DNA from: Photobacterium salinisoli
GTDB lineage: Bacteria; Pseudomonadota; Gammaproteobacteria; Enterobacterales; Vibrionaceae
Direction of reading: 5' to 3'
Assembly: GCF_003614885.1 (NCBI RefSeq)
Contig: NZ_QZMS01000013.1
Location: 186,001 to 250,000, forward strand
DNA length: 64,000 nt
Below, piece by piece: positions 1 to 10,584 of this stretch. Within the stretch, counting starts at the first letter, position 1. Each line of letters starts with the position of its first letter. The translations under genes were made by a program, and so were the position numbers. The notes beneath the pieces are model-generated. The model ran no database searches and was not told the DNA's origin. It saw nothing but the letters and a program-made list of their open reading frames with translations.

Positions 1-1134
1 TGCTTTCTCCAGCGCATCAGGGGTGTGAGCATAATCAACCACCATCATAGGTTTGTCAGCGGCCTGAAAAACTTCCATCCGGCCTATCACTGCCTGCAGT
101 CGGGGAGTCGTAGCCAGCAAAGCATCCAGGGGATAACCCAGCGCCAGTAACGTCGCCAGCGACAACAGCAGATTAGAGACATTGAAAGCACCCACCAGCG
201 GAGCAGTAAAGTCGCCTTGCCCCCAACTGGAATCAAAAGACACCGTCACCCCCTGGGTGGAATAACTGACAGCCGTCAGCCACAACGCCTTGCCGCTGTG
301 CCCGGACAGATGCGACAGTTCGGTCGCGACTGCGACTGCATCATGCAACTCGTTCAGCCAGCGTCGGCCAACATCATCATCGGCATTAATGACAGCAATA
401 CCGGCGTGATGTTCCGTGAACAAACTTTGCTTCGCTACGGCATAGCTTGCCATATCGCCATGGTAATCAAGATGATCCCGGCTAAGGTTGGTGAAAATGC
501 TGGCCGCAAAGTGCAGGGCTTTTACCCGCCCCTGTACCAGACCGTGCGAGGACACTTCCATGGCCGCAAAATCTGCGCCCTGCCTGACCAGTTCAGCCAG
601 GTTTTGCTGAATATCAATGGCGCTGCCTGTGGTGTTAACGGCCGGCGTCAGCTTGGACAACAAGCCATTGCCTGTGGTGCCCATCACCCCGGCTGTACGG
701 CCGAGCAAACCGGCCCACTGTGCCAGCAACTGGCTAACCGTCGTTTTGCCGTTGGTGCCTGTGACAGCCACCAGTTGCAGTTGCTGATCTGGCTGGCCGT
801 AAGCTGTACCGGCCAGGGCCGACAGCTTGATCGGCAAATCACGCACCGCAATCACAGGAATACCACTCTGGTAACGTATCTCGCCATCAGGCTGGTTATC
901 TTCAGCCTGAGCCAGCACAGCCGACGCACCGGCTTGTATCGCGGTATCAATATACTGGCGACCATCGACCGCATGGCCCTTAATGGCAACAAAGATACTG
1001 CCCGCCACCACAGCGCGGCTGTCGAGGGTCAGATCTTTGATCTGCACGGCAGAGACGGAAGGGGTTAATACCTCAGGCGCAAACCACGAGGCTAATAGCT
1101 CCCCTAAAGACATTGAAACATCAGGTTCCGGCAT
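1..1134 (-). CDS. murE: UDP-MurNAc-tripeptide synthetase MurE, 3' part beyond the window
   Basis: This cytoplasmic Mur ligase adds meso-diaminopimelate to UDP-MurNAc-L-Ala-D-Glu in peptidoglycan precursor synthesis. The first 378 codons are visible (E. coli MurE has about 495), so the C-terminal domain is cut by the window edge. The ATP-binding TGTNGKTT lies at residues 125-132, the Mur ligase motif MEVSSHGL at about 192-199 and VDYAHTPD near residue 366. The ATG at 1134 overlaps the end of ftsI by 14 bp, suggesting translational coupling; a second in-frame ATG seven codons later is an alternative start. It is the fourth gene of the dcw transcript seen here. The family call is secure. Confidence 0.97.
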   Translation of the reverse strand, partial: MPEPDVSMSLGELLASWFAPEVLTPSVSAVQIKDLTLDSRAVVAGSIFVAIKGHAVDGRQYIDTAIQAGASAVLAQAEDNQPDGEIRYQSGIPVIAVRDLPIKLSALAGTAYGQPDQQLQLVAVTGTNGKTTVSQLLAQWAGLLGRTAGVMGTTGNGLLSKLTPAVNTTGSAIDIQQNLAELVRQGADFAAMEVSSHGLVQGRVKALHFAASIFTNLSRDHLDYHGDMASYAVAKQSLFTEHHAGIAVINADDDVGRRWLNELHDAVAVATELSHLSGHSGKALWLTAVSYSTQGVTVSFDSSWGQGDFTAPLVGAFNVSNLLLSLATLLALGYPLDALLATTPRLQAVIGRMEVFQAADKPMMVVDYAHTPDALEKA

Positions 1135-2893
1135 CAGATTGGCCTCTGTTATGGACGATATTCAACTGATCGCCTTTTCCGGCATCAGGTTTAACGTTGA
1201 GAATTTGCAGGGCACTGCCCATCACTTCTGCAAAAATCGGCGCGGCGACCTGTCCGCCATAATAAGCGTCGCCCTGAGGTTCATTGATCACTACCACCAT
1301 AGCCAGGCGGGGATCACTGATAGGTGCCAGACCTGCAGTCATCGCGACATATTCATCACCATAGCCACCGGCCGCGGCTTTCTTGGCGGTACCGGTTTTA
1401 GCGCCCACCCGGTAGCCGGGAACGGCCGCGTGCTTGGCACTGCCGTCAGCATGGGTCACACCTTCGAGCATATTGAGCACTTTGCGGGTATTTTCTGCCG
1501 ACACCACCTGCCGCCCCGGCACCACAGCTTCGGTTTTCAATATCGACAGCGGCCGGTTGATACCTAAACCGCCCAAGGTAGCGTAAGCACGTACTAACTG
1601 AATGGGGGTGACGGAAATACCGTAACCGAAGGCCAGTGTGGCCCGTTCAAAATCAGACCAGCGGCGGCGATCCGGGAACAATCCCTGCGCTTCGCCAATC
1701 AGGTTAATACCCGAGGCTTCACCCAGCCCCACACCGCTGTACATGCCGAGCACCGCGTCCACAGGCATGGACAAAGACAGTTTGCTGACACCTATATTAC
1801 TGGACTTTTTCAGGATTCTCGCCAAATCGGCCTTGCCGACCTGTGACACATCCCGCACCCGGCTGCCGCCTACCTGCATGATGCCGTTGCCGGTATCGAT
1901 GACGGTGTTCTCATCTGCAACGCCGTTTTCCAGCGCAGCCAGCACCACAAAAGGTTTGATGGTGGAGCCTGGTTCCATCGCATCTGTGATGGCGCGGTTA
2001 CGCATGCGGAAACTTTGCAGCTGATCGCGGTTATTGGGGTTATACGACGGCGCGTTAACCATGGCCAGTATCTCGCCGGTCCGCACATCGACCATCACAA
2101 TGGTCGCCGAGGTGGCGTTATAATCTACCACCGCCTGCTTCACGGCCCGGTAAGCCACCGCCTGCAATCGCTGGTCAATACTCAGCGCCAGCGGTTTACC
2201 CGGCTCACGCTGCTTGAGCGAAATGTTTTCAACCACACGGCCGTACCTGTCTTTACGCACAGTGCGCCTGCCCGGTTCACCGGTTAGCCAGCCGTCATAG
2301 GTTCGTTCGACACCTTCCAGTCCGCGGCCATCTATGCCCGTAACGCCAATCAGGTGAGCGCTCACTTCACCCGCCGGATAAAAACGACGGGATTCATCTT
2401 TCAGACCAATGCCGGGCAATTTCAGCTTACCGACATAGGCCGCCATCGCCGGACTGACCTGACGCTGGAGGTAAATGAAGCGACGGGATTTATTCTCTTC
2501 CAGCCGGGTAAGCATGTCCTTGCGATCCAGCCCCAGCACATCCGCCAGCGCATGCCAGCGAGCCGGTTCTGAGAGGCCGCCATGCTTATAAATATCGACT
2601 GGATCAGCCCAGACGGCCTGGACCGGTACACTGACGGCCAGCTGTTCGTCATTGCGATCGGAAATGATCCCCCGCGCCGACGGCATCGCTTTTACACGTA
2701 ACGAGCGCAGATCCCCTTCCTGGATCAGCTTGCCGGGTTCCAGCACCTGAATATAGGCTGCTCTGGCTATCAGCCCCACCAGCGCCAGGCCAACGAAACA
2801 ACAGATCAGGGCGAAACGCCAGGGAATAAACGCAGGTGTAGATGCCGAAGGGCGCGGCGTCTGCGGTTCAGGGGAGGAGGCGGCTTTTTTCAT
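1121..2893 (-). CDS. ftsI: Septal peptidoglycan transpeptidase FtsI (PBP3)
   Basis: Class B penicillin-binding protein of 590 residues that cross-links septal peptidoglycan with FtsW in the divisome. A single N-terminal transmembrane segment lies at about residues 24-46, followed by the periplasmic pedestal and transpeptidase domains. All three active-site motifs are present: STIK with the acylated Ser310, SSN at 364-366 and KTGT at 499-502. The ATG at 2893 touches the last base of the ftsL stop, and the 3' end overlaps murE. A proline-rich cytoplasmic tail precedes the membrane segment. Length and order match the gammaproteobacterial dcw cluster. Confidence 0.98.
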   Translation of the reverse strand: MKKAASSPEPQTPRPSASTPAFIPWRFALICCFVGLALVGLIARAAYIQVLEPGKLIQEGDLRSLRVKAMPSARGIISDRNDEQLAVSVPVQAVWADPVDIYKHGGLSEPARWHALADVLGLDRKDMLTRLEENKSRRFIYLQRQVSPAMAAYVGKLKLPGIGLKDESRRFYPAGEVSAHLIGVTGIDGRGLEGVERTYDGWLTGEPGRRTVRKDRYGRVVENISLKQREPGKPLALSIDQRLQAVAYRAVKQAVVDYNATSATIVMVDVRTGEILAMVNAPSYNPNNRDQLQSFRMRNRAITDAMEPGSTIKPFVVLAALENGVADENTVIDTGNGIMQVGGSRVRDVSQVGKADLARILKKSSNIGVSKLSLSMPVDAVLGMYSGVGLGEASGINLIGEAQGLFPDRRRWSDFERATLAFGYGISVTPIQLVRAYATLGGLGINRPLSILKTEAVVPGRQVVSAENTRKVLNMLEGVTHADGSAKHAAVPGYRVGAKTGTAKKAAAGGYGDEYVAMTAGLAPISDPRLAMVVVINEPQGDAYYGGQVAAPIFAEVMGSALQILNVKPDAGKGDQLNIVHNRGQSDAGT

Positions 2894-3213
2894 TACTGGA
2901 CAACAATTTCATTCGCTGCATTAGGACGCTTCATATCAAGCTCCTTCTCAGCCTGGGTTTCAATTCGACTATGCTCAGCCAGCGAGTTTTCTTCCAGCAA
3001 CTGATTGCGCCATTCGATATCCAGATCGTCACGCTCGATGAGCAGCAGCTCCTGTTGCGCGACCAGTTGTCGGGATTGGTGGGTGATATACACCACCCCC
3101 AATGCAGAGATAAGCACCAGTACCAGCAGCACCAAAGGCACACGGCCGACGGATAACAGATCACGACCGATCTGACGGATCAGGCTGTCTGCGGCGGCTG
3201 GCTGGGTACTCAT
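2893..3213 (-). CDS. ftsL: Cell division protein FtsL
   Basis: Small bitopic division protein of 106 residues that forms the FtsQLB complex in the inner membrane and activates FtsWI. The cytoplasmic N-terminus (about 28 residues) is followed by a transmembrane helix at about 29-48 and a periplasmic coiled coil rich in Leu, Glu and Arg. FtsL diverges fast, so the call rests on size, this architecture and its fixed place between rsmH and ftsI. Its start overlaps the rsmH stop by 4 bp. Confidence 0.93.
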   Translation of the reverse strand: MSTQPAAADSLIRQIGRDLLSVGRVPLVLLVLVLISALGVVYITHQSRQLVAQQELLLIERDDLDIEWRNQLLEENSLAEHSRIETQAEKELDMKRPNAANEIVVQ

Positions 3214-4157
3214 AGGCGTTCGGCCAGACGCAACACAGAACTGCGCGCTCTCGGGTTATGCTGAGTCTCCGCGGCAGTTGGCTTAATGGCTTTCCCCACG
3301 GCTTTCAAATCGGCACTGCCCAGCGCTTTGATCTGATCTTCGGTCAGCGGCAACCCGGCAGGTACGTCAGGTCCTTTGCTCTGCTTACGAATAAAACGCT
3401 TCACCATGCGATCTTCAAGAGAGTGAAAGCTGATCACAGACAAACGGCCTCCAGGGGCCAGCACTTCCAGTGCGCCGTGTAAGGCCGTGTCTATCTCTTC
3501 AAGCTCACTGTTGATATAAATACGTATCGCCTGAAAACTGCGGGTGGCCGGATGCTTGTGCTTGTCTCTGAACGGTGAAACGTCAGCAATCAGTTTCGCC
3601 AGCTGAGTGGTCCGCTCAAGCGGCGCATTGTCTGGATTGCTGCGGTATTCCACTATGCCGCGGGCAATACGCTTGGCAAAACGTTCTTCGCCAAACTCTT
3701 TCAGTACCCAGGCAATATCGTCTGCCTCAGCGCTGGCCAGCCACTCTGACGCAGAAATACCGGATGTCGGATCCATACGCATATCCAGCGGGCCGTCGCG
3801 CATAAAGCTAAATCCACGCTCAGCATCATCCAGCTGAGGCGAAGAGACACCTAAATCCAGCAGCACACCGTCGATTTTGCCGGTCAGGCCCAGTTCTGCC
3901 ATGTAGCCGGCCATGCCGGAAAACGGGCCGTGGATAATCGAAAAACGCGGGTCGTTAATCTTGGCGGCTTCTGCAATCGCCTGAGGATCGCGGTCAATGC
4001 CGTACAAACGGCCATGTTCGCCAAGGTGGGAAAGGATCAGGCGGCTGTGGCCACCGCGGCCAAAGGTACCGTCGATATAAATACCGTCTGGTTTGATGGC
4101 TAAACCATCAACAGACTCATGGAGCAGCACGGAAACGTGAGCAAATTGTTCGGACAT
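3210..4157 (-). CDS. rsmH: 16S rRNA (cytosine1402-N4)-methyltransferase RsmH
   Basis: SAM-dependent methyltransferase of 315 residues that makes the N4-methyl group of m4Cm1402 in the 16S rRNA decoding centre; its partner RsmI, which 2'-O-methylates the same nucleotide, is encoded 0.9 kb away. The SAM loop GTFGRGGHS is near residue 30, and the family block SFHSLEDR lies in the C-terminal half. I chose the ATG at 4157 because the protein then begins [14 protein letters not shown], as in homologues; an in-frame upstream extension to 4214 has no such similarity. It is the first gene after the dcw promoter because mraZ is absent. Confidence 0.97.
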   Translation of the reverse strand: MSEQFAHVSVLLHESVDGLAIKPDGIYIDGTFGRGGHSRLILSHLGEHGRLYGIDRDPQAIAEAAKINDPRFSIIHGPFSGMAGYMAELGLTGKIDGVLLDLGVSSPQLDDAERGFSFMRDGPLDMRMDPTSGISASEWLASAEADDIAWVLKEFGEERFAKRIARGIVEYRSNPDNAPLERTTQLAKLIADVSPFRDKHKHPATRSFQAIRIYINSELEEIDTALHGALEVLAPGGRLSVISFHSLEDRMVKRFIRKQSKGPDVPAGLPLTEDQIKALGSADLKAVGKAIKPTAAETQHNPRARSSVLRLAERL

Positions 4158-4247
4158 AATAATTGCTTCAGCTGAATAATAAGCGAACTGAAGACACCGG
4201 CCGGATGCCTCCACCAGAGATTACTGGGTCGTTGGTTTTCCGCTGCT

Positions 4248-4269
4248 CTGCCTGTTGCGCTACAGGCAG
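4248..4269 (-). repeat. Leader hairpin upstream of rsmH
   Basis: Inverted repeat CTGCCTGT / ACAGGCAG with a 6-nt loop. On the minus strand it is not followed by a U-tract, so it is not an intrinsic terminator. The stop codon of the 20-codon ORF sits at the edge of its loop. Confidence 0.5.
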
Positions 4270-4322
4270 CAGTGGCAACACACCGAAATCGTCAGATTTC
4301 GCTGCATGTGCACCTCTTTCAT
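4260..4322 (-). CDS. Possible 20-codon Cys-rich leader peptide before rsmH
   Basis: A short ORF in the dcw leader encodes 20 residues ending in SVCCHCCL. An AGG triplet stands a few bases before its ATG, a weak ribosome-binding site. Its last codons enter the 5' arm of a perfect 8-bp hairpin just downstream. It matches no family I know. It may be a leader peptide or a chance ORF; only the sequence arrangement supports it. Confidence 0.2.
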   Translation of the reverse strand: MKEVHMQRNLTISVCCHCCL

Positions 4323-4367
4323 TTATACCTGCCCTTGTCGGGCAAGCAACAGGGAAAATGCAATTTT

Positions 4368-4394
4368 TGCCACAAAATCGTCATTTTTTCCCAC
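4368..4394 (-). promoter_or_regulatory. Possible decayed MraZ operator
   Basis: MraZ binds direct repeats of roughly GTGGGA with a 10-bp period just downstream of its promoter. Here one intact GTGGGA (4394-4389) is followed 21 bp later by GTGGCA (4373-4368), and the intervening repeat slot reads ATGACG. The pattern fits an operator drifting after loss of its regulator, but two hexamers in A-rich DNA could also be chance. Confidence 0.35.
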
Positions 4395-4409
4395 AAAAAA
4401 CCAACACGA

Positions 4410-4439
4410 AGTGTACGAAGGCAGCAAAAAAGTTGTCAA
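4410..4439 (-). promoter_or_regulatory. Predicted sigma-70 promoter of the dcw cluster (Pmra-like)
   Basis: On the minus strand a perfect -35 TTGACA (4439-4434) and a -10 TACACT (4415-4410) are separated by 18 bp. Transcription would start near 4403 and read into rsmH. The position and pattern match the E. coli mra promoter as I remember it, where MraZ repeats lie just downstream of the -10. Confidence 0.72.
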
Positions 4440-4501
4440 GCCAGAGGCGGCGATTCTGACAAACAATTGATGCAGACGTATTTTCCTGGTTCCCAGGCCC
4501 T

Positions 4502-4547
4502 GAAACGATAAAAGGTGATGCCCGCATATGTTGCGAACACCACCTTT
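4502..4547 (-). terminator. Intrinsic terminator of rnpB
   Basis: A 10-bp stem (AAAGGTGGTG with CATCACCTTT, one G-U pair), with a further CGC/GCG pairing inside, directly follows the RNase P RNA on the minus strand. It ends in a short T-rich stretch. Confidence 0.7.
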
Positions 4548-4552
4548 CCAAA

Positions 4553-4936
<384 letters not shown>

Positions 4937-5034
4937 GCGGCGGATTGTATAAAACTCCCGCCCGAGTTACCAGAGAAAGTTAGACTTCTTACTTTCTCTG
5001 GCGAGAAAACGGCCTGCGCAGATCGGCTCGGCGC

Positions 5035-5895
5035 TTATTCCAGATGCTCCAGGCCCCATTTATAGAGCGCATTTTTCTTAACACCGTGAATCTCTGCCGC
5101 CATGGCCGCCGCCTTTTTCAACGGCAATTCAGCCACCAGAATCTTTAATGTTCGCAGTGCTTCTGCAGGCAAGGCGTCTTTATCGACCCGGTGGCCAGCC
5201 ACCAGAAGCACCATCTCCCCCCGAATACGGTTACTGTCTTCTCCCAGCCAGGGGATCAGCTCACCTAACGGCGCACCATGAATGGTTTCAAAGGTTTTGG
5301 TCAGCTCGCGAGCCAGCACTACGTGCCGCTCCGGGCCCAGCACGGCCTGCATGTCCGTCAGCGAATCAAGAATACGGTGCGGGGATTCATAAAAAATCAG
5401 GGTGCGGGGATCTTCAATCAATTCCCGGAACGTGTCCTGGCGCCCTTTGCTTTTGGCCGGCAGAAAGCCTTCAAAACTGAATCGATCCGACGGCAGACCC
5501 GAGGCACTCAGTGCGGTGATCACCGCACATGCGCCCGGCAGAGGCACAACTTTAACACCCGCCTGACGACAGCGGGTAACCAGATGGTATCCTGGATCAC
5601 TGATGAGAGGTGTACCGGCATCAGAGACCAGTGCGATACTGCTGCCCTGGCGCAATTTTTCAATCAGCACATCCGCTTTCTGCTGTTCATTATGATCGTG
5701 CAGTGCAAAGGTGCGGGTAGAGATGGCAAAGTGGGACAGCAGGCGTGAGGTATGGCGTGTGTCCTCAGCAGCAATTAAATCCACATTGGCCAGAACATCC
5801 AGCGCACGGTGTGTAATGTCTGCTAAATTGCCGATCGGGGTCGGAACGATGTACAAAGTTGCGACATCCACCGAGCACGAATTGGTCTCACTCAT
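5035..5895 (-). CDS. rsmI: 16S rRNA (cytidine1402-2'-O)-methyltransferase RsmI
   Basis: Tetrapyrrole-methylase-fold enzyme of 286 residues that 2'-O-methylates C1402 of 16S rRNA with SAM. The N-terminal signature [19 protein letters not shown] and the [12 protein letters not shown] block are present, as are the [11 protein letters not shown] loop and FYESPHR. It is divergent from lpoA with only 52 bp between the starts, the same gene pair as in E. coli (yraL/yraM). Confidence 0.97.
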   Translation of the reverse strand: MSETNSCSVDVATLYIVPTPIGNLADITHRALDVLANVDLIAAEDTRHTSRLLSHFAISTRTFALHDHNEQQKADVLIEKLRQGSSIALVSDAGTPLISDPGYHLVTRCRQAGVKVVPLPGACAVITALSASGLPSDRFSFEGFLPAKSKGRQDTFRELIEDPRTLIFYESPHRILDSLTDMQAVLGPERHVVLARELTKTFETIHGAPLGELIPWLGEDSNRIRGEMVLLVAGHRVDKDALPAEALRTLKILVAELPLKKAAAMAAEIHGVKKNALYKWGLEHLE

Positions 5896-5947
5896 TTGTC
5901 TATGATCTCATCTGCAATTAATATAGAGAGTAATTTGTCACAGTTGA

Positions 5948-7789
5948 ATGAATTCAATGCTTAATTTTACCCATAAGCGCAAAAGTGTAACACGTATTCT
6001 GGCCCCTGTAGCCCTTGCCGTGATTCTGGCAGGCTGTTCCGCGCCAGGCACTCAGCAAACGTCTTACTCTGCGGATATCACGGCGCCTGCCTCTGACTCC
6101 GCGGCCAACTACCTGCTCAAAGCAGAGTCGTCTGAAGGTGCAGCTAGCATTGACTGGCATATACTGGCTCTTAAAGCACTGATCAAAGAGGGCCGCTGGC
6201 CGCAGGCAGATCAGCAAGCCAATAAGCTGGCCAGCATGAACCTGTCTCCGGTGCAAATGGCTGAATGGCAGTTAGCGCGGGCAACCCTGCGCTACCAGCA
6301 AGGCCAGCCCAAAACCGCGCTGGAGACACTGAACTTCCTGCCCTGGTGGACCCTGGCCGACAGTCAGTACCGCCGCTACCATTTGCTGCGTGCCGAGCTG
6401 TTGACACAGACAGAACAACACTTTGCCGCCGCCAGAGAGCGCACTTCCCTGTCACAGTATCTGAACAGCAGTGAGAAAGAGGTTAACTGGCAGAATCTGT
6501 GGCAAAACCTGTCTCAGTATAATAACCATCAACTCAAAGCAGCCAGCATCAGTGCGGATGAAACCGTACTGCAAGGCTGGGTGGAACTGAGCATGATTAA
6601 AAATGCCTCTGCTCAGCGCCCGGTCAGGCTGAAGGCCGAGGTTGAACAGTGGCTGCAAAGCCATCCGGAACATCCGGCCAACAGCTACCTGCCCAAAGAA
6701 CTGCAGGCTATCATGAGCCTGGAAGTGGTAGAGCTGGAGAAAGTCGCCCTCTTGCTGCCTTTATCTGGCAAATTCGAAAGCCAGGGCAAAGCCGTTCGCG
6801 ATGGCTTCCTCAATGCCATGCTGGAAGATACTGAGCGTAACCCAGATACCGAGCTGTCGATTTATGACACAGAATCCGAACCTATGTTCAGTATTGTCAA
6901 CAAGCTTCAGCAAGATGGCATTCAGCTGGTGATTGGCCCGCTTCAGAAAGAAAAAATCACCGAATTCCAGTCCACAGAAGGCGGCAATGTCACTGAGCTG
7001 GCGCTCAATGAGCCGCAGAACCTGGATCTGAGCCAGCCCAACACCTGCTATTTCTCATTATCGCCCGAACAGGAAGCCGAGCAGGCCGCGCAACATTTAT
7101 ACGCCAAAGGTCACCGCAGTCCCATGGTCATGGCACCGGCCAATGACTTTGGCCGGCGGGTCAGCCAGGCCTTCATGACCAAATGGGAAACACTGACCGG
7201 CAACAAAGCTGAACGCCAGACTTTTGGCTCCAGCCGTGAAATCCAGAACCAGATGGCCGCCGTCTTTGGCTTAACCGACAGCCGGGCCCGAAGCCAGCAA
7301 ATGGAGCAGGTGCTGGGTATGTCACTGGAAACCCAGGCACGCAGCCGCCGCGACACAGATGCTGTCTATCTGATTGCCAATCGCAACGAAGTCACTCTGC
7401 TCAAACCCTTCATTGAAGTGGCGATCAATCCGGATGTCACGCCGCCAAAACTGTATGCCAGTTCACGGACTAACCCGGACAATAATGCCAATGTCAGTGA
7501 GCTGTCCGGGATTGAATTTAGCGACATCCCTCTGCTCGCCGCACCGGATCAACCCTTCATGGAACAGTTTGAACAGTTGTGGCCGGGACAAAAGAACAGT
7601 GCTATCCGGCTCCATGCTTTTGGGATGGATGCATACCGGATGATCACCGAACTGCCGCAGATGAAAGTGGTGGAGCATTACAGCACTCAAGGTAAAACCG
7701 GCCAGCTCAGTATTGACGATCATTGTGTTGTTCAGCGCCAGTTAGACTGGGCAGTATTCACACCCAATGGTATTGCACCTGTTCAATAA
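5948..7789 (+). CDS. lpoA: Penicillin-binding protein activator LpoA
   Basis: Outer membrane lipoprotein of 613 residues that reaches through the periplasm to activate the bifunctional synthase PBP1A. A lipoprotein signal peptide ends in LAGC with Cys30 as the lipidated residue. An N-terminal helical TPR-like region (to about residue 260) is followed by a periplasmic-binding-protein-like domain beginning KVALLLPLSGKF. Two closely spaced ATG codons (5948 and 5957) are possible starts; either gives a functional signal peptide. It is somewhat shorter than E. coli LpoA (678 residues). The end overlaps yraN by 23 bp, so the pair is probably co-translated. Confidence 0.95.
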   Translation: MNSMLNFTHKRKSVTRILAPVALAVILAGCSAPGTQQTSYSADITAPASDSAANYLLKAESSEGAASIDWHILALKALIKEGRWPQADQQANKLASMNLSPVQMAEWQLARATLRYQQGQPKTALETLNFLPWWTLADSQYRRYHLLRAELLTQTEQHFAAARERTSLSQYLNSSEKEVNWQNLWQNLSQYNNHQLKAASISADETVLQGWVELSMIKNASAQRPVRLKAEVEQWLQSHPEHPANSYLPKELQAIMSLEVVELEKVALLLPLSGKFESQGKAVRDGFLNAMLEDTERNPDTELSIYDTESEPMFSIVNKLQQDGIQLVIGPLQKEKITEFQSTEGGNVTELALNEPQNLDLSQPNTCYFSLSPEQEAEQAAQHLYAKGHRSPMVMAPANDFGRRVSQAFMTKWETLTGNKAERQTFGSSREIQNQMAAVFGLTDSRARSQQMEQVLGMSLETQARSRRDTDAVYLIANRNEVTLLKPFIEVAINPDVTPPKLYASSRTNPDNNANVSELSGIEFSDIPLLAAPDQPFMEQFEQLWPGQKNSAIRLHAFGMDAYRMITELPQMKVVEHYSTQGKTGQLSIDDHCVVQRQLDWAVFTPNGIAPVQ

Positions 7790-8141
7790 GCGCCGTCAGG
7801 GGTACCATTACGAGTCGCTGGCCGAGCAGTATCTGCAACGCCAGGGACTCTCTGCCATTGCCCGCAATGTGCACTGCCGCGGTGGTGAGCTGGATCTCAT
7901 CATGAAAGACGGTGATTGCTGGGTATTTGTCGAGGTAAAGTACCGTGCCCATAACCGTTTCGGTTCTGCGGCCGAGGCCGTCAATTGGCGCAAGCTGCAA
8001 CGCCTCAAGCGTGCCGCACTATACTGGCTGCATGCCAAAGGCATTTCCACCGAACACAGCCTGCTGCGTTTCGATGTTGTCACCATAGAAGGGACGGACC
8101 ACGCAATCTCGTGGCTGACCAACACTTTAGTTGAAGAGTAA
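7767..8141 (+). CDS. yraN: UPF0102 family endonuclease-like protein YraN
   Basis: Small protein of 124 residues of the UPF0102 family, with a PD-(D/E)xK nuclease-like core: the stretch GGELDLIMKDGD followed by VFVEVKYR supplies the acidic and Glu-x-Lys residues. The biological role of the family is not established; a part in DNA processing has been suggested from the fold. It overlaps lpoA and lies three bases upstream of diaA, the order lpoA-yraN-diaA-dolP being conserved in enterobacteria and vibrios. Confidence 0.92.
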   Translation: MVLHLFNKRRQGYHYESLAEQYLQRQGLSAIARNVHCRGGELDLIMKDGDCWVFVEVKYRAHNRFGSAAEAVNWRKLQRLKRAALYWLHAKGISTEHSLLRFDVVTIEGTDHAISWLTNTLVEE

Positions 8142-8735
<594 letters not shown>

Positions 8736-8737
8736 TC

Positions 8738-9271
8738 ATGCAACGCTTGCTTCTCGTTTTGATTCTGCCTCTGCTGCTCCAGGGGTGCGGTGCCCTACTG
8801 CAAACCGATCCCCGCAGCGGGCAACAGCAATGGCAGGATCAACATATTGCTATGCAAATTGGTGGCTTAGTCAATAAGCCGCCTTATCAGGGAAAAATCA
8901 GGGTCAATGCGATATCGACAGAAGGCCGGGTTTTACTGGTTGGTCAGGCGGTGGATCAAGCCACTGCCGGGCAATTGACTGACGCGGTACAAGAGTTGGA
9001 TAGCGTTAAAGAGGTCTATAATCAGCTTCAGATCGGCCCGCTCCCTACCCTGTCAGATGTCGGCCTGGACAGTTGGTTAACCACTAAAGTGAAAGCACAA
9101 CTGATAGCCAGTAAGAAGTTGCGGGATTCCGCGGTACAAGTGGCGACGGAAAACCAACGGGTTTACCTGCTCGGCTTTGTAACCAGAGAGCAAGGCAATA
9201 TTGCCGCGGATATTGCACGCAATGTGAAAGGGGTCAAGCACGTGATCAAAGCGTTTGAATACACAGACTAA
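8738..9271 (+). CDS. dolP: Outer membrane BON-domain lipoprotein DolP (YraP)
   Basis: Outer membrane lipoprotein of 177 residues with two BON domains (about residues 38-105 and 110-177); DolP binds anionic phospholipid and supports outer membrane integrity. The signal peptide ends LLQGC, giving lipidated Cys17. I chose ATG 8738 over the in-frame GTG at 8732 because AAGGG stands five bases before it. The sequence GRVLLVGQA and the RVYLLGFVTREQ block are typical. It closes the lpoA-yraN-diaA-dolP operon and is followed by a strong terminator. In E. coli this gene belongs to the sigma-E regulon; no sigma-E site was recognised here. Confidence 0.94.
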   Translation: MQRLLLVLILPLLLQGCGALLQTDPRSGQQQWQDQHIAMQIGGLVNKPPYQGKIRVNAISTEGRVLLVGQAVDQATAGQLTDAVQELDSVKEVYNQLQIGPLPTLSDVGLDSWLTTKVKAQLIASKKLRDSAVQVATENQRVYLLGFVTREQGNIAADIARNVKGVKHVIKAFEYTD

Positions 9272-9309
9272 GTAGCCACGTCATCAGTATCAAACCAATA
9301 TCATATAAA

Positions 9310-9350
9310 GAAAAACGCAGTGCTTCGATAGAAACACTGCGTTTTTTTAT
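9310..9350. terminator. Bidirectional terminator between dolP and sspB
   Basis: The perfect stem AAAAACGCAGTG / CACTGCGTTTTT, with a 12-nt loop and T-runs on both strands, separates the convergent genes dolP and sspB. Confidence 0.9.
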
Positions 9351-9365
9351 GTCCGTCAACGTGGA

Positions 9366-9863
9366 TTACTTAACCACTGTGAGGCTGGGTCGACCGCGTG
9401 GACGAGGTGGTTCTTCCTCTGAGGCAAGCTCTTCAGGCGCATCAGTCAGACTGACCGGTGATAAATGCTCTTCATCGCCGGCAGCATCTGCTGCGTCAAA
9501 CATGCCCTCTTGATCGCTGATTGCCGTTTCATAGCCGGGTTCTGGTTCAAACATAGTGCCTGCTCCATTTTCCCGTGCATAAAGTGCCAATACAGCCGCA
9601 AGAGGCACTGCCACAGCATGCGGACGGCCACCAAAACGGGCATTGAAGCGCACAGCATCATTGCCCAGTTCCAGGTTACCGACAGCACGCGGCGCAAGGT
9701 TCAGCACAATTTGTCCATTACTGACAAATTCCTGCGGAACCTGCACATCAGGCAATGTCGCATCAACAACCAGATGCGGAGTCAGATCATTATCCACAAG
9801 CCAGTCATAGAAAGCCCGCACCAGATAAGGTCGGCGCGGGGTCATCTCGGCCATCTCCATCAC
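9366..9863 (-). CDS. sspB: ClpXP adaptor SspB
   Basis: Adaptor of 165 residues that delivers ssrA-tagged and other substrates to ClpXP. The folded domain ([15 protein letters not shown] to [11 protein letters not shown], about residues 8-113) is close to E. coli. An acidic linker leads to the C-terminal ClpX-binding tail, here RPSLTVVK, equivalent to RPALRVVK in E. coli. The start overlaps the sspA stop by 4 bp, so the two form an operon. Confidence 0.97.
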   Translation of the reverse strand: MMEMAEMTPRRPYLVRAFYDWLVDNDLTPHLVVDATLPDVQVPQEFVSNGQIVLNLAPRAVGNLELGNDAVRFNARFGGRPHAVAVPLAAVLALYARENGAGTMFEPEPGYETAISDQEGMFDAADAAGDEEHLSPVSLTDAPEELASEEEPPRPRGRPSLTVVK

Positions 9864-10498
9864 TGACCAGCCAGACGCATTTCGCGCTCGGCTTCTGTCA
9901 GTGATGCAAGGAATGAATCACGTTCGAAAACGCGCGTCATGTATGCCTTCACTTCTTTCGAACCAGCACCGTTAAGCTCAATACCCATGGAAGGTAAACG
10001 CCACAGTAATGGAGCCAGGTAGCAGTCGACCAAGCTGAACTCTTCGCTCATGAAGTAAGGAAACTCAGCGAATACCGGTGACAGCGCCAGCAGCTCTTCA
10101 CGCAGTTGCTTACGCGCTTTATCCGCTTCATCAGCTGTGCCTTTCTGCACTTTTTCCGCTAATGAATACCAGTTACGCTCAATGCGATACATCATCAGGC
10201 GGCTGTTACCACGAGCAACCGGATACACAGGCATCAGAGGCGGGTGAGGAAAACGCTCATCCAGGTATTCCATAATAATGCCGGCCTGATACAGAGCCAG
10301 TTCACGATCCACCAGAGTTGGAACAGAATTATATGGATTCAGGTCTAGCAGATCCTCAGGTAGGTTGTCTGGTTCAACCAGCTCAATCTCAACACTTACA
10401 CCTTTTTCTGCAAGTACAATACGCACCTGATGGCTATACATATCCGAAGCATCAGAATACAGCGTCATCACAGAGCGTTTATTGGCAGCTACAGCCAT
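9860..10498 (-). CDS. sspA: Stringent starvation protein A
   Basis: Glutathione-S-transferase-fold protein of 212 residues that binds RNA polymerase and alters transcription during starvation. The start at 10498 gives [16 protein letters not shown], almost identical to E. coli, and has a GGAGGGG ribosome-binding site; the in-frame extension upstream to 10534 lacks support. Conserved stretches include [18 protein letters not shown] and [16 protein letters not shown]. It is followed by sspB and preceded by the petC terminator. Confidence 0.97.
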   Translation of the reverse strand: MAVAANKRSVMTLYSDASDMYSHQVRIVLAEKGVSVEIELVEPDNLPEDLLDLNPYNSVPTLVDRELALYQAGIIMEYLDERFPHPPLMPVYPVARGNSRLMMYRIERNWYSLAEKVQKGTADEADKARKQLREELLALSPVFAEFPYFMSEEFSLVDCYLAPLLWRLPSMGIELNGAGSKEVKAYMTRVFERDSFLASLTEAEREMRLAGQ

Positions 10499-10524
10499 CA
10501 ACCCCTCCAGTATACTCATATACA

Positions 10525-10556
10525 CAAAAAGCAACGGGGGCTCTTGCCCCCATTGC
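10525..10556 (-). terminator. Intrinsic terminator of petABC
   Basis: On the minus strand GCAA-T-GGGGGC pairs with GCCCCC-G-TTGC around an AAGA loop, followed by TTTTT. It lies between petC and sspA and should end the bc1 transcript. Confidence 0.88.
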
Positions 10557-10584
10557 GAGTTTCTTAACGCACTAGATTACCCGA

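Larger units (their letters stand above)
4158..4501 (-). other. Control region of the dcw cluster, no mraZ
   Basis: This gap between rsmH and the rnpB terminator normally holds mraZ in related bacteria. No MraZ-like reading frame is visible on either strand. What it does hold is a strong sigma-70 promoter, remnants resembling MraZ operator repeats, a 20-codon ORF and a hairpin, each listed separately. The predicted transcript would have a leader of about 245 nt before rsmH. Confidence 0.75.

Noticed and set aside
217-1068. 283-codon open frame on the plus strand
   Set aside because: It lies wholly antisense to murE, whose motifs are intact, and its protein resembles no family; a shadow frame.
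10509-10514. TATACT as a -10 for sspA
   Set aside because: Transcription would start at or within a few bases of the ATG with no room for the ribosome-binding site, and no -35 lies at the right distance.
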